Source: Accumulibacter sp. (GTDB lineage Bacteria > Pseudomonadota > Gammaproteobacteria > Burkholderiales > Rhodocyclaceae). Taken from it: 64,000 nt of DNA. Within the stretch, counting starts at the first letter, position 1. Every line of letters starts with the position of its first letter. The stretch is from contig NZ_JAMTDX010000008.1 of NCBI RefSeq assembly GCF_023806625.1, forward strand, positions 62,001-126,000, given 5' to 3'. This document shows positions 1 to 8,904 of the stretch, in pieces. The notes below the pieces were generated by a model. The model was not told where the DNA came from. It worked only from the letters and a program-made list of their open reading frames with translations, and did no database searches. A program made the translations under genes and the position numbers.

Positions 1-828
1 TCTCTCCTGCGCATCGATGAGCCTCTGATAATCTTCGAGCGGGAACTTGGCGTCGATCGGCAACCACACCGGGCGATCCTCTCCCTCGGCGACCCCCGGT
101 CCCGGCAGACGAATGGCAAACTCGACCCGTTCGGCGGTGTTCGGCCGGGTAGCAACGTTCCTGGCGTACTGGTCGCCAGTCAACAACTGATCGAGCAGGG
201 CGTCGAGCTGGACTTCACCCCAGCTGCCGCGTGTCTTGACGTTGGTCAGTACCCTCTTGAGGTCGCCGACACCCGTCGCCAGCGTGTGCATCTCGCCAAG
301 ACCTTTGTGCACTTGCTCGAGGCGCTCGCTGACCAGCCTGAACGAATCGCCGAGCCGCTGCTCCAGCGTCGCGTGCAGCTTCTCGTCCACGGTTCGGCGC
401 ATTTCCTCGAGCCTGGCAGAATTGTCGGCCTGCATTGCGCCGAGCCGTGACTCGATCGTCTGTCGCAGCGCGTCGAAGCGTTGGTCGTTGTTGCTGGTCA
501 TCCGCCCCAGCTGCTGGGCGAAGGACTCGAGCTGCTGCGCCTGCAGTCGCCCGAGCTCTGCGAGCTGCGCAGCCAGCGCCTGCGACAGGCGCGCCAGGGA
601 CAGCGATTGCTCCTCTCGGTCGTCGCGCGCCGTGTTCGCTGCTTCCTGCCTGCCGATGACGAGTTCCTGGCGGATCTCGCGCTCGAGTCGTTCGAGGCCG
701 TCGTGCAGATCCCGCAAGCGCGCGTCGCGCAGCTCACGTGCCGACCCTGCGCGGAGCAGAACGACGAGTTCGAGAACGACGACCAGGATCCCGACGGCCA
801 CTGCCGCATAGACGATTCCCTCATTCAT
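1..828 (-). CDS. rmuC: RmuC family protein, 3' end missing
   Basis: Partial gene. The frame is open from an ATG at 828 down to base 1 (276 codons, no stop). It starts with a membrane segment (residues about 4-26, MNEGIVYAAVAVG), followed by a long Gln/Glu/Arg-rich coiled coil to about residue 190. The conserved RmuC core then begins, with GSWGEVQLDALLDQ near 201 and WLPIDAKFPLEDY near 255. RmuC proteins limit recombination between inverted repeats in E. coli and carry a nuclease-like core; the rest of that core lies outside the window. The gene is followed on the same strand by the DUF748 gene's 3' end, 57 bases upstream of its start. Confidence 0.9.
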   Translation of the reverse strand, partial: MNEGIVYAAVAVGILVVVLELVVLLRAGSARELRDARLRDLHDGLERLEREIRQELVIGRQEAANTARDDREEQSLSLARLSQALAAQLAELGRLQAQQLESFAQQLGRMTSNNDQRFDALRQTIESRLGAMQADNSARLEEMRRTVDEKLHATLEQRLGDSFRLVSERLEQVHKGLGEMHTLATGVGDLKRVLTNVKTRGSWGEVQLDALLDQLLTGDQYARNVATRPNTAERVEFAIRLPGPGVAEGEDRPVWLPIDAKFPLEDYQRLIDAQER

Positions 829-885
829 CTGCGGCCCTCGGCGGACCAGAATGAATCGAACGGGGCAACAGCATGACCATTGCGC

Positions 886-3800
886 CTACTTCAGCGACAG
901 CGCCACTCGACTCTCGCCGGACGTCCCCGGCGATTCCTTTGCGGCGTCCGGTGTGACGACCCTGGCGGGCAGCAGGAAGATCCGCTCGGCAGGCAGATCG
1001 TGGGCGCCGAGCCAGTCCACAACCGCCCGTGCCCTCCGCTCGGCCAGATCACGGAGGTCTTCTTCGTCGACCTGGGTATTGGCCAGGATCAGCTTCTCCA
1101 TCTCATCGACCGGCAGGCTCCTGACCATGCCGACGAAATTGCGCGGCTTGGGAAACTTCTCCGCACGGTATACACGCTCGAGCAACACCGGATACTCCTT
1201 CGCGCCAACCTCCACCGACTCGGCTGATCCGCTCTCGACGCCCTGGCGGGTCAGATCCTCACGCTTCATTGCCCGCACCCTGTGCTCCAGTCGACTGCGC
1301 CGAAGACCCTCCGGATCGAGTTCGGAATCCGCTCGTCCCTCGATCTCGAGCCTCAACGCCGGTCTGTCGGCGAGTGCCTTGGCCAGGGTCTCGAGACGCT
1401 GTCGCGCGGTATCGGTCAGGGTCGCCTGGCCGACTTCGAATTCGACGTTCGACAGTTCCTCACCACCACCGAAGATCGAGCCGAGCAAAGCAAACGGCGC
1501 TGACGCCGCCTTGACCAGCAGGTTGACGATCACCCTGACGATCAGGCCGCCGACGCTGAACTCCGGATCGTCGAGCGACCCGGAGATCGGCAGATTGATG
1601 TCGATTTCGCCGCGGCTGTTCTTGAGCAGCGCCACCGCCAGAGTGACCGGCAGCTTCGTCGCGTCGGGACTGTCGACCGGGTTCCCGAAAGTCAGCTGGT
1701 CGAGAAAGACCCGATTCTCGGCGGTCAGTTGATTGTCCTCGATCCGGTACCTGACGAACAGCGAGAGCTTGCCCTTCTCGATCGCGTAGCCAGCGTACTT
1801 GCCGGAATACGGCGACAGCGAGGTCATCTCGATTCCCCTGACCTCAGCCTGCAGATTGAGATACGGCTTCTCCGAGAGAGGATTGATCTGCCCGGCAATG
1901 GTCACTGGAGCCGTGTTGTCGTAACTGCCGCGCAGGTCGACCGTGGCGAGGCTACCCATGGTCGACGACAGCCCGCTGACCGTGCCGCCGACTTTGCGCA
2001 GGTTCGCCGAGTAGTTGGGCTTGACGAAGTTGTCGCTGAACAGGATGTTCCCGCCCTGGAGCACGATCTTGCCGACGTTCACGGGCACCGGCAACCTGCT
2101 TCCGGCGGCGACGGGAGCCTGCGCTCTGCCCTCACCCGAGACGGCCACCGGCGCCACCGCCTTCGCCGGCTCAGGCGACGCGGTGCTTCCAGGCTGGCGA
2201 ACGATCTGCAGCAGATTGAGCTTGCCGTCGCGACTGATGATCACCCGCGCGAAAAAGTCGGACAGGGCAACCTCGCCGATCGACACCAGCGCCGGGTTGA
2301 CGCGCAGATCGAGCTTGCCGAGGAACAGCGACTTCCATTTGAGGAAGTCGGCGGAATTCAGCTTGTCGACCGCGTAAAAGTCACCGATCGTCACCTGCCC
2401 GCTGAACCCTCCGCTCAGCTCTCCGGTGCTGTCCTTCGCTTCGCGCAACTTCAACGCCCCATTGAGACTCACCTGGCCTCGCGTGACGTCGATGTTCACC
2501 TTTTCGGTGAAATAAGGCTGCAATGGCAGAAGTTCCAGCGACCGTGCGTCGAGACTGAGATCGGCTTCGAGCGGGAACAGACCGATCGTTCCGCCGGCCT
2601 CCACCTGCCCCTTGGCGTTCAGGGCAAAGCGCGCGGACAGCCGAGCCGTCTGGCCGGGTTCGGTGGTCAGATTTTCGGCATCGATGGTCGCCCCGCGGAC
2701 GACCTGAACGGCTGCCGGCGATACTGCCGCGTCCTCGAAACGCAGTTCGAGGTTCTCACCGTGAACGCGGGCAAACGTCAGCTTCCACGGCGTCGAAGCG
2801 GCTTTCTGCGAAGCCTCGACGAGCTTCAGTGACGGCGGCTTGACGAAGTCGAACGCGCCGTCCCTCGTCCTCCGGATCAGCAGCCTGGCCCCGCTGGCCA
2901 GGACCTCGCCGACGGTCACCTGCTGCCTGGCCATGTCGAGCCGCCCATCGCGAGCCGCGAAGGCCTCCGCGCGGACCCACGGGTCGGCACGCAGGCGCCA
3001 GGCAGCCGCGAAAGTGGCGACTGAGGCACCCCGGGCGTCGAGATCCTGCAGAGTCAGATCGAGATCGTCGACCGTTGCGTTGAACGGCTCGCCGTGCGAC
3101 TCGTCGAGCCAGTGCAGAGAGCCACGGGTGACCCTGATCTCGCCCAATGACCACTCCGGAACTGCGGCTGCTTCCGCTCCCTGCGCTTCGCCCCGGCCAC
3201 TGCCGCCGGCAAACCGCTGGCTGAAAAACTCGATCCAGTCGACCACCCCCTCGCGGCTGACGCGGGCGTGTATCTCGGGCGCCTCGACCTGAACCCGCTC
3301 GATCGCCAGACGGCGCTTGAGCGGGTCGATTTCGTCGACCACGACGTCGAGGCGGGCCAGCGAAAGCAGGGGGCCGCCGGCCGCGTCCCTGACCACCACA
3401 TCCTTGAGGGCCGCGCGTCCGGACAGATGGGCCGTCGACGGCCGGCCCGCCGGCGCACGGCGAAAGACGAGCTTCAACTCGCTGTCCAGGCCGGCCGAAA
3501 CGACTTCGATTGGCAGGCGGAAAGGCAGGTAGCCGACGTAGCGGCCGAGCTGGACGTCGCGCAGGTCGAGCGAGAGCTCACCGTCGAGCGAATCGGCGAA
3601 GGGCCTGCTCCTGCCCTTGAAGGCCAGCGGCGAGCCATCGATGGACAGCGAGATCGCTGGCTCGACGAAGCTGTCGACTTCACTCGGCAGACTCGATACG
3701 AACGGCAGCGCCACGTTGAGGTCGTCGACCCGGTGCTTCTCGCCAAGCCGGTGATCGTCGAACTCAAGCCGGCCGCCGCTGATCTGGATGTTGTTGACCG

Positions 3801-4257
3801 AGAACGCCGGCACCGGGTCGTCCGACGGCGGCCGGGCGACGAAAGCATCGAGCAGGTCGGAAAAGTTGAAACTTCCGTCAGGCAGCCGAACAACCCTGAC
3901 CATCGGGCCGGCGAGCCTAAGCTCGCTGACCACCGGCCCACCGCGAAAAAGCGACATGGCTTCCAGGTTCAGGTAGAGCTGGTCGAAGCCCGCGACCTTC
4001 TCTCCGCCACCCCTCTCGTCGATCGAAAGCCCATCGACTTGCAGGGAAAGAGCGTAGGGGTTTATGCTGATGCTCTCGATGCTCACCCGTCGCTGGAGGG
4101 ATTCGGACAGCCTGTCGAGCAGGATCGACTTGACGATGGGTGGCAGGACAAGGAAGCCGACGACTCCGATGACCAGCACGACGGACAGCGCCCACAAGCC
4201 ATACTTTCTTGCTCTTGCGGAGGCAGCCGACCTGGCAGAACCGGTTGTTTCGGACAT
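886..4257 (-). CDS. AsmA-like DUF748 envelope protein
   Basis: A 1123-residue protein with one N-terminal membrane anchor (about 20-42) and a long periplasmic body. The body carries repeated AsmA/DUF748-type beta segments (for example SIESISINPYALSLQVDGLS near 65 and a second block around 560-900). The C-terminus has an OmpA-like element (FEVGQATLTDTARQRLETLA, near 945), a peptidoglycan-binding type fold. The AsmA superfamily is linked to lipid transport between membranes and outer-membrane homeostasis; assignment to that superfamily is firm, but the exact role here is not. It is transcribed alone toward rmuC, with the response regulator diverging 99 bases upstream of its start. Confidence 0.85.
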   Translation of the reverse strand: MSETTGSARSAASARARKYGLWALSVVLVIGVVGFLVLPPIVKSILLDRLSESLQRRVSIESISINPYALSLQVDGLSIDERGGGEKVAGFDQLYLNLEAMSLFRGGPVVSELRLAGPMVRVVRLPDGSFNFSDLLDAFVARPPSDDPVPAFSVNNIQISGGRLEFDDHRLGEKHRVDDLNVALPFVSSLPSEVDSFVEPAISLSIDGSPLAFKGRSRPFADSLDGELSLDLRDVQLGRYVGYLPFRLPIEVVSAGLDSELKLVFRRAPAGRPSTAHLSGRAALKDVVVRDAAGGPLLSLARLDVVVDEIDPLKRRLAIERVQVEAPEIHARVSREGVVDWIEFFSQRFAGGSGRGEAQGAEAAAVPEWSLGEIRVTRGSLHWLDESHGEPFNATVDDLDLTLQDLDARGASVATFAAAWRLRADPWVRAEAFAARDGRLDMARQQVTVGEVLASGARLLIRRTRDGAFDFVKPPSLKLVEASQKAASTPWKLTFARVHGENLELRFEDAAVSPAAVQVVRGATIDAENLTTEPGQTARLSARFALNAKGQVEAGGTIGLFPLEADLSLDARSLELLPLQPYFTEKVNIDVTRGQVSLNGALKLREAKDSTGELSGGFSGQVTIGDFYAVDKLNSADFLKWKSLFLGKLDLRVNPALVSIGEVALSDFFARVIISRDGKLNLLQIVRQPGSTASPEPAKAVAPVAVSGEGRAQAPVAAGSRLPVPVNVGKIVLQGGNILFSDNFVKPNYSANLRKVGGTVSGLSSTMGSLATVDLRGSYDNTAPVTIAGQINPLSEKPYLNLQAEVRGIEMTSLSPYSGKYAGYAIEKGKLSLFVRYRIEDNQLTAENRVFLDQLTFGNPVDSPDATKLPVTLAVALLKNSRGEIDINLPISGSLDDPEFSVGGLIVRVIVNLLVKAASAPFALLGSIFGGGEELSNVEFEVGQATLTDTARQRLETLAKALADRPALRLEIEGRADSELDPEGLRRSRLEHRVRAMKREDLTRQGVESGSAESVEVGAKEYPVLLERVYRAEKFPKPRNFVGMVRSLPVDEMEKLILANTQVDEEDLRDLAERRARAVVDWLGAHDLPAERIFLLPARVVTPDAAKESPGTSGESRVALSLK

Positions 4258-4356
4258 CGTGTCGGAACGGTGGATGGCTTCGGATCTCAGTAATTTAGCA
4301 CGAAGGAGTGGACACCGTGACGCACGGCGTTGGTCCCGGTCGTGGCCGAGTCGAGC

Positions 4357-4767
4357 ATGAGCGAAACTTCGCGTCCGAGAGTCGTCGTCGTCGACGACAA
4401 CGACCTGACGCGAACGCTCCTGCGCAGCATCCTTCGTGAGGGCGACTATGAGGTCGTCGGCGAGGCACGGGATGGCGTCGGCGCACTCGCCCTCGCCGAG
4501 CGACTACGCCCCGAGATCATCTGCCTCGACCTGGTCATGCCCCAGATGGACGGACTCGAGGCCTTGCAGACGATCAGGCTGATGTACCCGGAGATCGCCG
4601 TCGTGATGCTCGCCGACCGGCCCAGCAAACAGACCGTCGACGAGTCGATCCGGAGTGGCGCTAGCGGCTTCATCGTCAAGCCGTTCAACGCCGCGAAGGT
4701 TCTCGACACCGTCGGCCGAGCCCGGCGATCAGCAAACCGGCGGGATGCGTCCCAGACAGCAGACTGA
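4357..4767 (+). CDS. Single-domain CheY-like response regulator
   Basis: A 136-residue stand-alone receiver domain (MSETSRPRVVVVDDND). The acidic pair is in VVVVDDND, the phospho-acceptor Asp in CLDLVMPQMDG and the conserved Lys in GFIVKPF. The switch Thr/Ser that normally follows strand 4 (as in VMVTA of CheY) is a Leu here (VVMLADRPS), which is unusual for a working switch. There is no output domain, so it must act through a partner; no histidine kinase lies nearby. An in-frame upstream ATG at 4330 is possible, but the SETS start looks more like the family. It diverges from the DUF748 gene and converges with gloB. Confidence 0.85.
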   Translation: MSETSRPRVVVVDDNDLTRTLLRSILREGDYEVVGEARDGVGALALAERLRPEIICLDLVMPQMDGLEALQTIRLMYPEIAVVMLADRPSKQTVDESIRSGASGFIVKPFNAAKVLDTVGRARRSANRRDASQTAD

Positions 4768-4858
4768 AACGACGCTCTCAAGAAAACGTTCTGTAGGTCG
4801 TTGCTTTCATGCCGCACACCTGCCGAACACCTGCCGCCACCAAGGGCGGCTGGGTGGC

Positions 4859-5614
4859 TCAGAAGGTGTTCTTCCATTCCCTGAGGACGCTGAAGACGCT
4901 CACCGGATCTTCTGCCGTCGCTCCGCGGCTGCGGGCAGCGGCAATGACTTCGGGCTCGGCACAGCGCAGGAACGGGTTGCTCGCTTTCTCGATGCCGATC
5001 GTCGAAGGTACCGTCGCGCACCCTCGCGCCCGAGCCGCGGCGACCTCGGCTGCACGCTCGCGCAGAACCGCGTTGTTCGGCTCGACCGCCAGGGCAAAGC
5101 GCAGGTTGGCCTCGGTGTATTCGTGCGCGCAATACACGGCGGTATCGTCGGGCAGGCCCGCGAGGCGGGCGAGCGATTCCGCCATCTGCGCCGGGGTCCC
5201 CTCGAAGACCCGACCGCAGCCGCCCGCGAAGAGCGTGTCTCCACAGAACAGGCAGCCTGCCCCATAATACGCCAGGTGGCCGAGCGTGTGGCCAGGCACG
5301 GCGAGGACCGCGAAGCTGATCTCGCACGCGGTGATCGTCTCGCCGCCGTGCAGGCGCCTCGTGATGCCGGTGATCCGCTCGGCAGCCGGACCAATGACCT
5401 CCGCCTGATGCCGATCGAGCAGGCCGGCAACGCCTCCCTGATGATCGGCATGATGGTGAGTGATCAGGATCGCAGCCAGCGAGAGACCCTCTCGATCGAG
5501 CACTTCGAGCACGGGGTCTGCGGCACCAGGATCAATGACCGCGGCCATCGCGCCCTTGCGCAGCAACCAGATGTAGTTATCCTTGAAAGCTGGAATGCAG
5601 ACGATCTGAACCAT
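4859..5614 (-). CDS. gloB: Hydroxyacylglutathione hydrolase (glyoxalase II)
   Basis: Glyoxalase II hydrolyses S-lactoylglutathione to D-lactate and glutathione, the last step of methylglyoxal detoxification in the cytoplasm. The 251-residue protein has the dinuclear metal motif THHHADHQGG (near residue 52), the bridging Asp in FCGDTLFAGGCGR (near 128) and the third His in YCAHEYTEANLRF (near 166). The C-terminal substrate-binding helical region is present and the length is typical. It is divergent from the methyltransferase gene at 5642, which continues the gloB-methyltransferase-rnhA-dnaQ order also found in E. coli. Confidence 0.95.
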   Translation of the reverse strand: MVQIVCIPAFKDNYIWLLRKGAMAAVIDPGAADPVLEVLDREGLSLAAILITHHHADHQGGVAGLLDRHQAEVIGPAAERITGITRRLHGGETITACEISFAVLAVPGHTLGHLAYYGAGCLFCGDTLFAGGCGRVFEGTPAQMAESLARLAGLPDDTAVYCAHEYTEANLRFALAVEPNNAVLRERAAEVAAARARGCATVPSTIGIEKASNPFLRCAEPEVIAAARSRGATAEDPVSVFSVLREWKNTF

Positions 5615-5641
5615 TGCCGAATTTTGGAAGAACTGCAGAAA

Positions 5642-6367
5642 ATGTCAATTCCCGGTCTGGACTCGTGGCTGCACAGTGCGCTGGGGCGCTACGTCATGGA
5701 CTGGGAACAGACAACGATCGATTCGGTGGTCGCCGATCTCTTCGGCTACAATGCCGTGCAGCTCGGGATGCCGGAGCGCGACCTGCTGGCCCACAACCGC
5801 ATCCCCCTGAGACAGGTGGCGAGCCCGTCGGGACACGCCGACGTGCTCTGCGACCTTCGCCGTCTCCCGTTCGCCGCGCAGAGCATCGATCTCGTGGTCA
5901 TGTCTCACGTTCTGGAGTTCCACGAAGACCCGCACCAGATTCTCCGGGAAGTCGAGCGCGTCCTGATCCCTGAAGGAGCGCTGGTCGTCGCCGGTTTCAA
6001 CCCCGTCTCGTTTTGGGGATTGCGCCGCAGGCTTCCCGGATGCCCCAGCGGCTTTCCGTGGAACGGGCGGTATCTCTCGGTAGCGCGTCTCAAGGACTGG
6101 CTGCAGTTGCTCGGCTTCGAGGTCGAGAAGGGAATTTTCGGCTGCTACTCCCCCCCCTGCAGCCATGAACGCTGGTTGAGCCGTTGGCGGGTTGTCGAGT
6201 CGGCCGGCGCCCGCTGGTGGAGTTTCGCCGGCGGAGTCTATCTGCTGCAGGCGACCAAGCGTGTCCACGGGATGCGTCTGATCGTGCCTGCATGGAAGCA
6301 GCAGAAGGTTCCGAGCAAGGTCCTTTCAGCAGTCAGCAAGAAACAGGGCGATCCGCATGAGCAATAG
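5642..6367 (+). CDS. Class I SAM-dependent methyltransferase (YafS-like)
   Basis: A 241-residue cytoplasmic protein with a type-11 methyltransferase core: [20 protein letters not shown] contains the post-motif I acidic residue and strand 4, followed by [20 protein letters not shown] and the motif [12 protein letters not shown]. The substrate is unknown. The longer open frame upstream overlaps gloB and is not coding, so the ATG at 5642 is preferred. Its position between gloB and rnhA matches E. coli yafS. The 3' end overlaps the rnhA start by 11 bases, suggesting translational coupling. Confidence 0.85.
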   Translation: MSIPGLDSWLHSALGRYVMDWEQTTIDSVVADLFGYNAVQLGMPERDLLAHNRIPLRQVASPSGHADVLCDLRRLPFAAQSIDLVVMSHVLEFHEDPHQILREVERVLIPEGALVVAGFNPVSFWGLRRRLPGCPSGFPWNGRYLSVARLKDWLQLLGFEVEKGIFGCYSPPCSHERWLSRWRVVESAGARWWSFAGGVYLLQATKRVHGMRLIVPAWKQQKVPSKVLSAVSKKQGDPHEQ

Positions 6368-6851
6368 CAACGGGCCAACGGTGACCATCTACGCCGACGG
6401 CGGCTGCCGCGGAAACCCCGGCCCCGGCGGCTGGGGGGTTCTCCTGCAAGCGGGAGACCACGAGAAGGAGCTCTGGGGCGGCGAAGACGCAACGACCAAC
6501 AACCGAATGGAGCTGACCGCAGCGATACGCGCGCTCGAAGCCCTGAGAAGACCCGCGACGGTCGATCTGCACACCGACTCCCAGTATCTTCAGAAGGGAA
6601 TCAGCCTGTGGATAAAGCAGTGGCGGAGAAACGGCTGGCGCACCGCCAACCGCGAGCCGGTCAAGAATGCGGACCTCTGGCAGCGACTCGATGAACTCGC
6701 TGCACGCCACGAGATCAGATGGCACTGGGTCCGGGGGCACTCCGGAAATCCAGGAAATGAACGTGCGGATCGCCTGGCCAACCGTGGCCTCGACGAGTTG
6801 CTGCGTGACCGGCACAGGGCACCGGCAGGCCCACGACCCGCGCAGCAATGA
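6357..6851 (+). CDS. rnhA: Ribonuclease HI
   Basis: RNase HI cuts the RNA strand of RNA-DNA hybrids. All four carboxylates are visible: Asp in [13 protein letters not shown] (residue about 12), Glu in [14 protein letters not shown] (about 50), Asp in [13 protein letters not shown] (about 72) and Asp in [12 protein letters not shown] (about 136). The handle region ([20 protein letters not shown]) is also present. At 164 residues the length is typical, with a short Pro/Arg-rich tail. It overlaps the upstream methyltransferase and is followed by dnaQ after 112 bases. Confidence 0.97.
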   Translation: MSNSNGPTVTIYADGGCRGNPGPGGWGVLLQAGDHEKELWGGEDATTNNRMELTAAIRALEALRRPATVDLHTDSQYLQKGISLWIKQWRRNGWRTANREPVKNADLWQRLDELAARHEIRWHWVRGHSGNPGNERADRLANRGLDELLRDRHRAPAGPRPAQQ

Positions 6852-6963
6852 CCGGGGGCCTCCGCAACAGCGCGTTTTCTTCCGCCACGGCCGCTCAGCC
6901 GGCGAGCGGATCGCGGTTCAGGACGCGTCGCTGAACACGCGTCGATCCTCAGGGAGTCGATCC

Positions 6964-7689
6964 ATGCGGCAGGTCTTCCTCGATACTGAAACCACCGGAC
7001 TCGAGCACAGGCTCGGCCATCGGGTCATCGAGATCGCCGGCGTGGAAATGTGCCACCGCCGCCTGACCGACCGCCACTTCCACACTTACCTCAACCCGGA
7101 GAGGGACATCGACGCCGGCGCTCTGGCCGTGCACGGGATCAGCCGGGAATTCCTGCTCGACAAGCCCCGCTTTGCCGACATCGCAACCGAGTTCGTCGAC
7201 TTCATCCGTGGGGCGGAACTGCTCATCCACAATGCCGCGTTCGACGTGGGCTTCCTGAACGCCGAGCTTGCGCTGCTCGACATGGCACCGGTCGAGACCG
7301 TCTGCCACGCGGTCTGCGACACGCTGCGCATGGCCAAGGACATGCATCCGGGCAAGAAGAACAGTCTGAATGCGCTCTGCGAGCGCTACGGCGTCGACAA
7401 CTCGCGGCGAACTCTGCACGGCGCCCTGCTCGACGCGGAGATCCTCGCCGAGGTCTACCTGGCGATGACTCGCGGCCAGGAAAGCCTGATCATCGACCTC
7501 GGCGGGGCGCGGTCGGGCGGCAACACAGAAGCGTCTGTCAGGCCAATGTCGGGGCAGCCGCGAGCAGCACTACAGCTGGTCAGGACGGCCAGCGATCAGG
7601 AGATCGCCGATCACGAAAGGATCCTCGCGGCCATCGAACAAGCCAGCAAAGGCAACTGCCTCTGGCTGCGCAGCCCGGACGGCCGCTGA
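6964..7689 (+). CDS. dnaQ: DNA polymerase III epsilon subunit (proofreading exonuclease)
   Basis: DEDDh 3'-5' exonuclease that proofreads for the replicative polymerase. Exo I is VFLDTETTGLE (Asp and Glu metal ligands, residues about 6-8), Exo II is LIHNAAFDVGFLN, and Exo III has the His-x4-Asp pair in LHGALLDAEILAEVY. The ATG giving MRQVFLDTETTG fits the family; the longer frame upstream overlaps rnhA. The 241-residue length and the C-terminal region, which in the family binds the polymerase alpha subunit, are as expected. Position after rnhA is conserved across many proteobacteria. Confidence 0.96.
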   Translation: MRQVFLDTETTGLEHRLGHRVIEIAGVEMCHRRLTDRHFHTYLNPERDIDAGALAVHGISREFLLDKPRFADIATEFVDFIRGAELLIHNAAFDVGFLNAELALLDMAPVETVCHAVCDTLRMAKDMHPGKKNSLNALCERYGVDNSRRTLHGALLDAEILAEVYLAMTRGQESLIIDLGGARSGGNTEASVRPMSGQPRAALQLVRTASDQEIADHERILAAIEQASKGNCLWLRSPDGR

Positions 7690-7768
7690 CCCGGCTGGCT
7701 GCGTCATTCCAGGGAGACCGGACCTTCGGCTGCGCGCCTCTTTCGCCCTCTCGGTGTCCATTGGCCAT

Positions 7769-7866
7769 CTCTCGTCGCGTTCGCTGCAGGAAGGAAACGA
7801 AGGCCTTCCCTTGATTGGCGCCGGGCATCTCGCCCTGCTCACGACGATTCCTTGACGACCTTTCAG
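7769..7866. repeat. Dispersed intergenic repeat, copy A
   Basis: Copy of a repeat also seen at 27967, 32086 and 50510. The core here is CCCTGCTCACGACGATTCC followed by TTGACGACCTTTCAG, and the outer part contains an imperfect palindrome (GAAGGAAACGAAGGCCTTCC). Its final TTCAG overlaps the stop codon of the minus-strand gene ending at 7863. Found by eye comparison of the four sites. Confidence 0.6.
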
Positions 7867-8258
7867 CCCTCGCCCGAGTTCTCCGGCGGGCGTCTAGGCC
7901 GGCGCACGTGCCGCTTTGGCGATCGCTGATCCGGCGCGCGGGCTTCCGCGCGGGCTTCTGCTGCTGCGTCGGGGTTGCTCTCCGGCCGCTGGCCGCCCGG
8001 CCGCGATTCAGGCCGTGCCCCGGTCGCAGGCGGTCTCGGCGTGGGCTTGCGCTGCTCTGGACGGCGAGCGGACGCGGCTGGCCCCTGCCGTTTGTCCTGT
8101 TGCCGATCGAAGTGACGGTCGGACTCACGGTTTCCAGGAGCGAGGGTGATCTCGATCTCGATGATTTCATCCCATTGCGCGTCGGTGCGATCACGCTCGG
8201 GAATGGCCAGCAGTTCACGGAGCCGCCGGCGCGGATCCTGGGGCGGGGAGTCGTTCAT
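7863..8258 (-). CDS. Hypothetical protein, Pro/Arg-rich tail
   Basis: A 131-residue protein I do not recognise. The first 40 residues look like a real folded or amphipathic segment (RRRLRELLAIPERDRTDAQW, then DEIIEIEI). The remainder is low-complexity Pro/Arg/Gln/Ala, probably disordered and basic, which could suit nucleic-acid binding. No clear ribosome-binding site was seen; an in-frame GTG at 8276 is an alternative start. It converges with dnaQ, and its stop codon lies inside repeat copy A, so the reading frame could have been extended by that element. Coding status is likely but not certain. Confidence 0.5.
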   Translation of the reverse strand: MNDSPPQDPRRRLRELLAIPERDRTDAQWDEIIEIEITLAPGNRESDRHFDRQQDKRQGPAASARRPEQRKPTPRPPATGARPESRPGGQRPESNPDAAAEARAEARAPDQRSPKRHVRRPRRPPENSGEG

Positions 8259-8498
8259 GGCGTCATTATCACTCACTCGCCGGCGATCGTTCAACTGGCC
8301 GCGCACTCGCGGTGTGCCGCCGCGGGATCGGCCACGCCGGGAGCCGGCTGACCGGCACCCGCGAATCGCGCGAATCCTCCTCGATCACCCTGCCGAGCAG
8401 CGGGTCGGGCAGCCCGCAAGCCGCAACACCCGGAACCAGTCCACGGTCAGGCGATGTCACGCGGCCGCCACGGGCCAGGCCCGTAGGATCAGGTCTGC

Positions 8499-8783
8499 TC
8501 AGTGCCCCGCGCGCAGGCTCGCAGAAAAGCTGCTCTGCAGAGCTTCCGGAAGGCGAAAACGCGCGAACGCTTCATGGATGCCCGACTCGTTGACGCCACC
8601 GGCGCGGTCCTGGAAGCGGATACCCAGCGGGCGACCGTTCGCCGCGAGAGTCGCGAAGGCAAAGCGCCACCGCTGGGCTTCGGCCAACCGCTCGCGCAAC
8701 TCGTCTTCGTTGCTGATTTCCACGCCCGCGCACTTCAATGAATCGAGAAACTGGTCAAAAGACTCGCTGCTGAGGCTGCCCAT
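8499..8783 (-). CDS. Small conserved-looking hypothetical protein
   Basis: A 94-residue soluble protein of unknown function (starts MGSLSSESFDQFLDSLKCAG). The start at 8783 is chosen because a GGAG ribosome-binding site lies about 7 bases upstream; the longer frame to 8930 starts with sequence that does not look coding. It has mixed charged residues, one predicted helical segment (ISNEDELRERLAEAQRWRF) and a Gly/Arg-rich middle. There are no membrane segments. It lies between the unknown gene at 7863 and the metallophosphatase gene, all on the same strand. Confidence 0.6.
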   Translation of the reverse strand: MGSLSSESFDQFLDSLKCAGVEISNEDELRERLAEAQRWRFAFATLAANGRPLGIRFQDRAGGVNESGIHEAFARFRLPEALQSSFSASLRAGH

Positions 8784-8904
8784 CTTGATCTCCTGTCGAA
8801 ATTGTTCGTACGCTCCACCCACGCGAGATTTAACGCTCGCCTCCAGCCCCGGTTGACAAGGACAGACGACGCAGAACGGCATTGACCGGCGCACCGCGCA
8901 GTCC

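Noticed and set aside
4655-6367. 570-codon open frame across gloB and the methyltransferase gene
   Set aside because: Only the last 241 codons resemble a methyltransferase; the first part is the antisense shadow of gloB.
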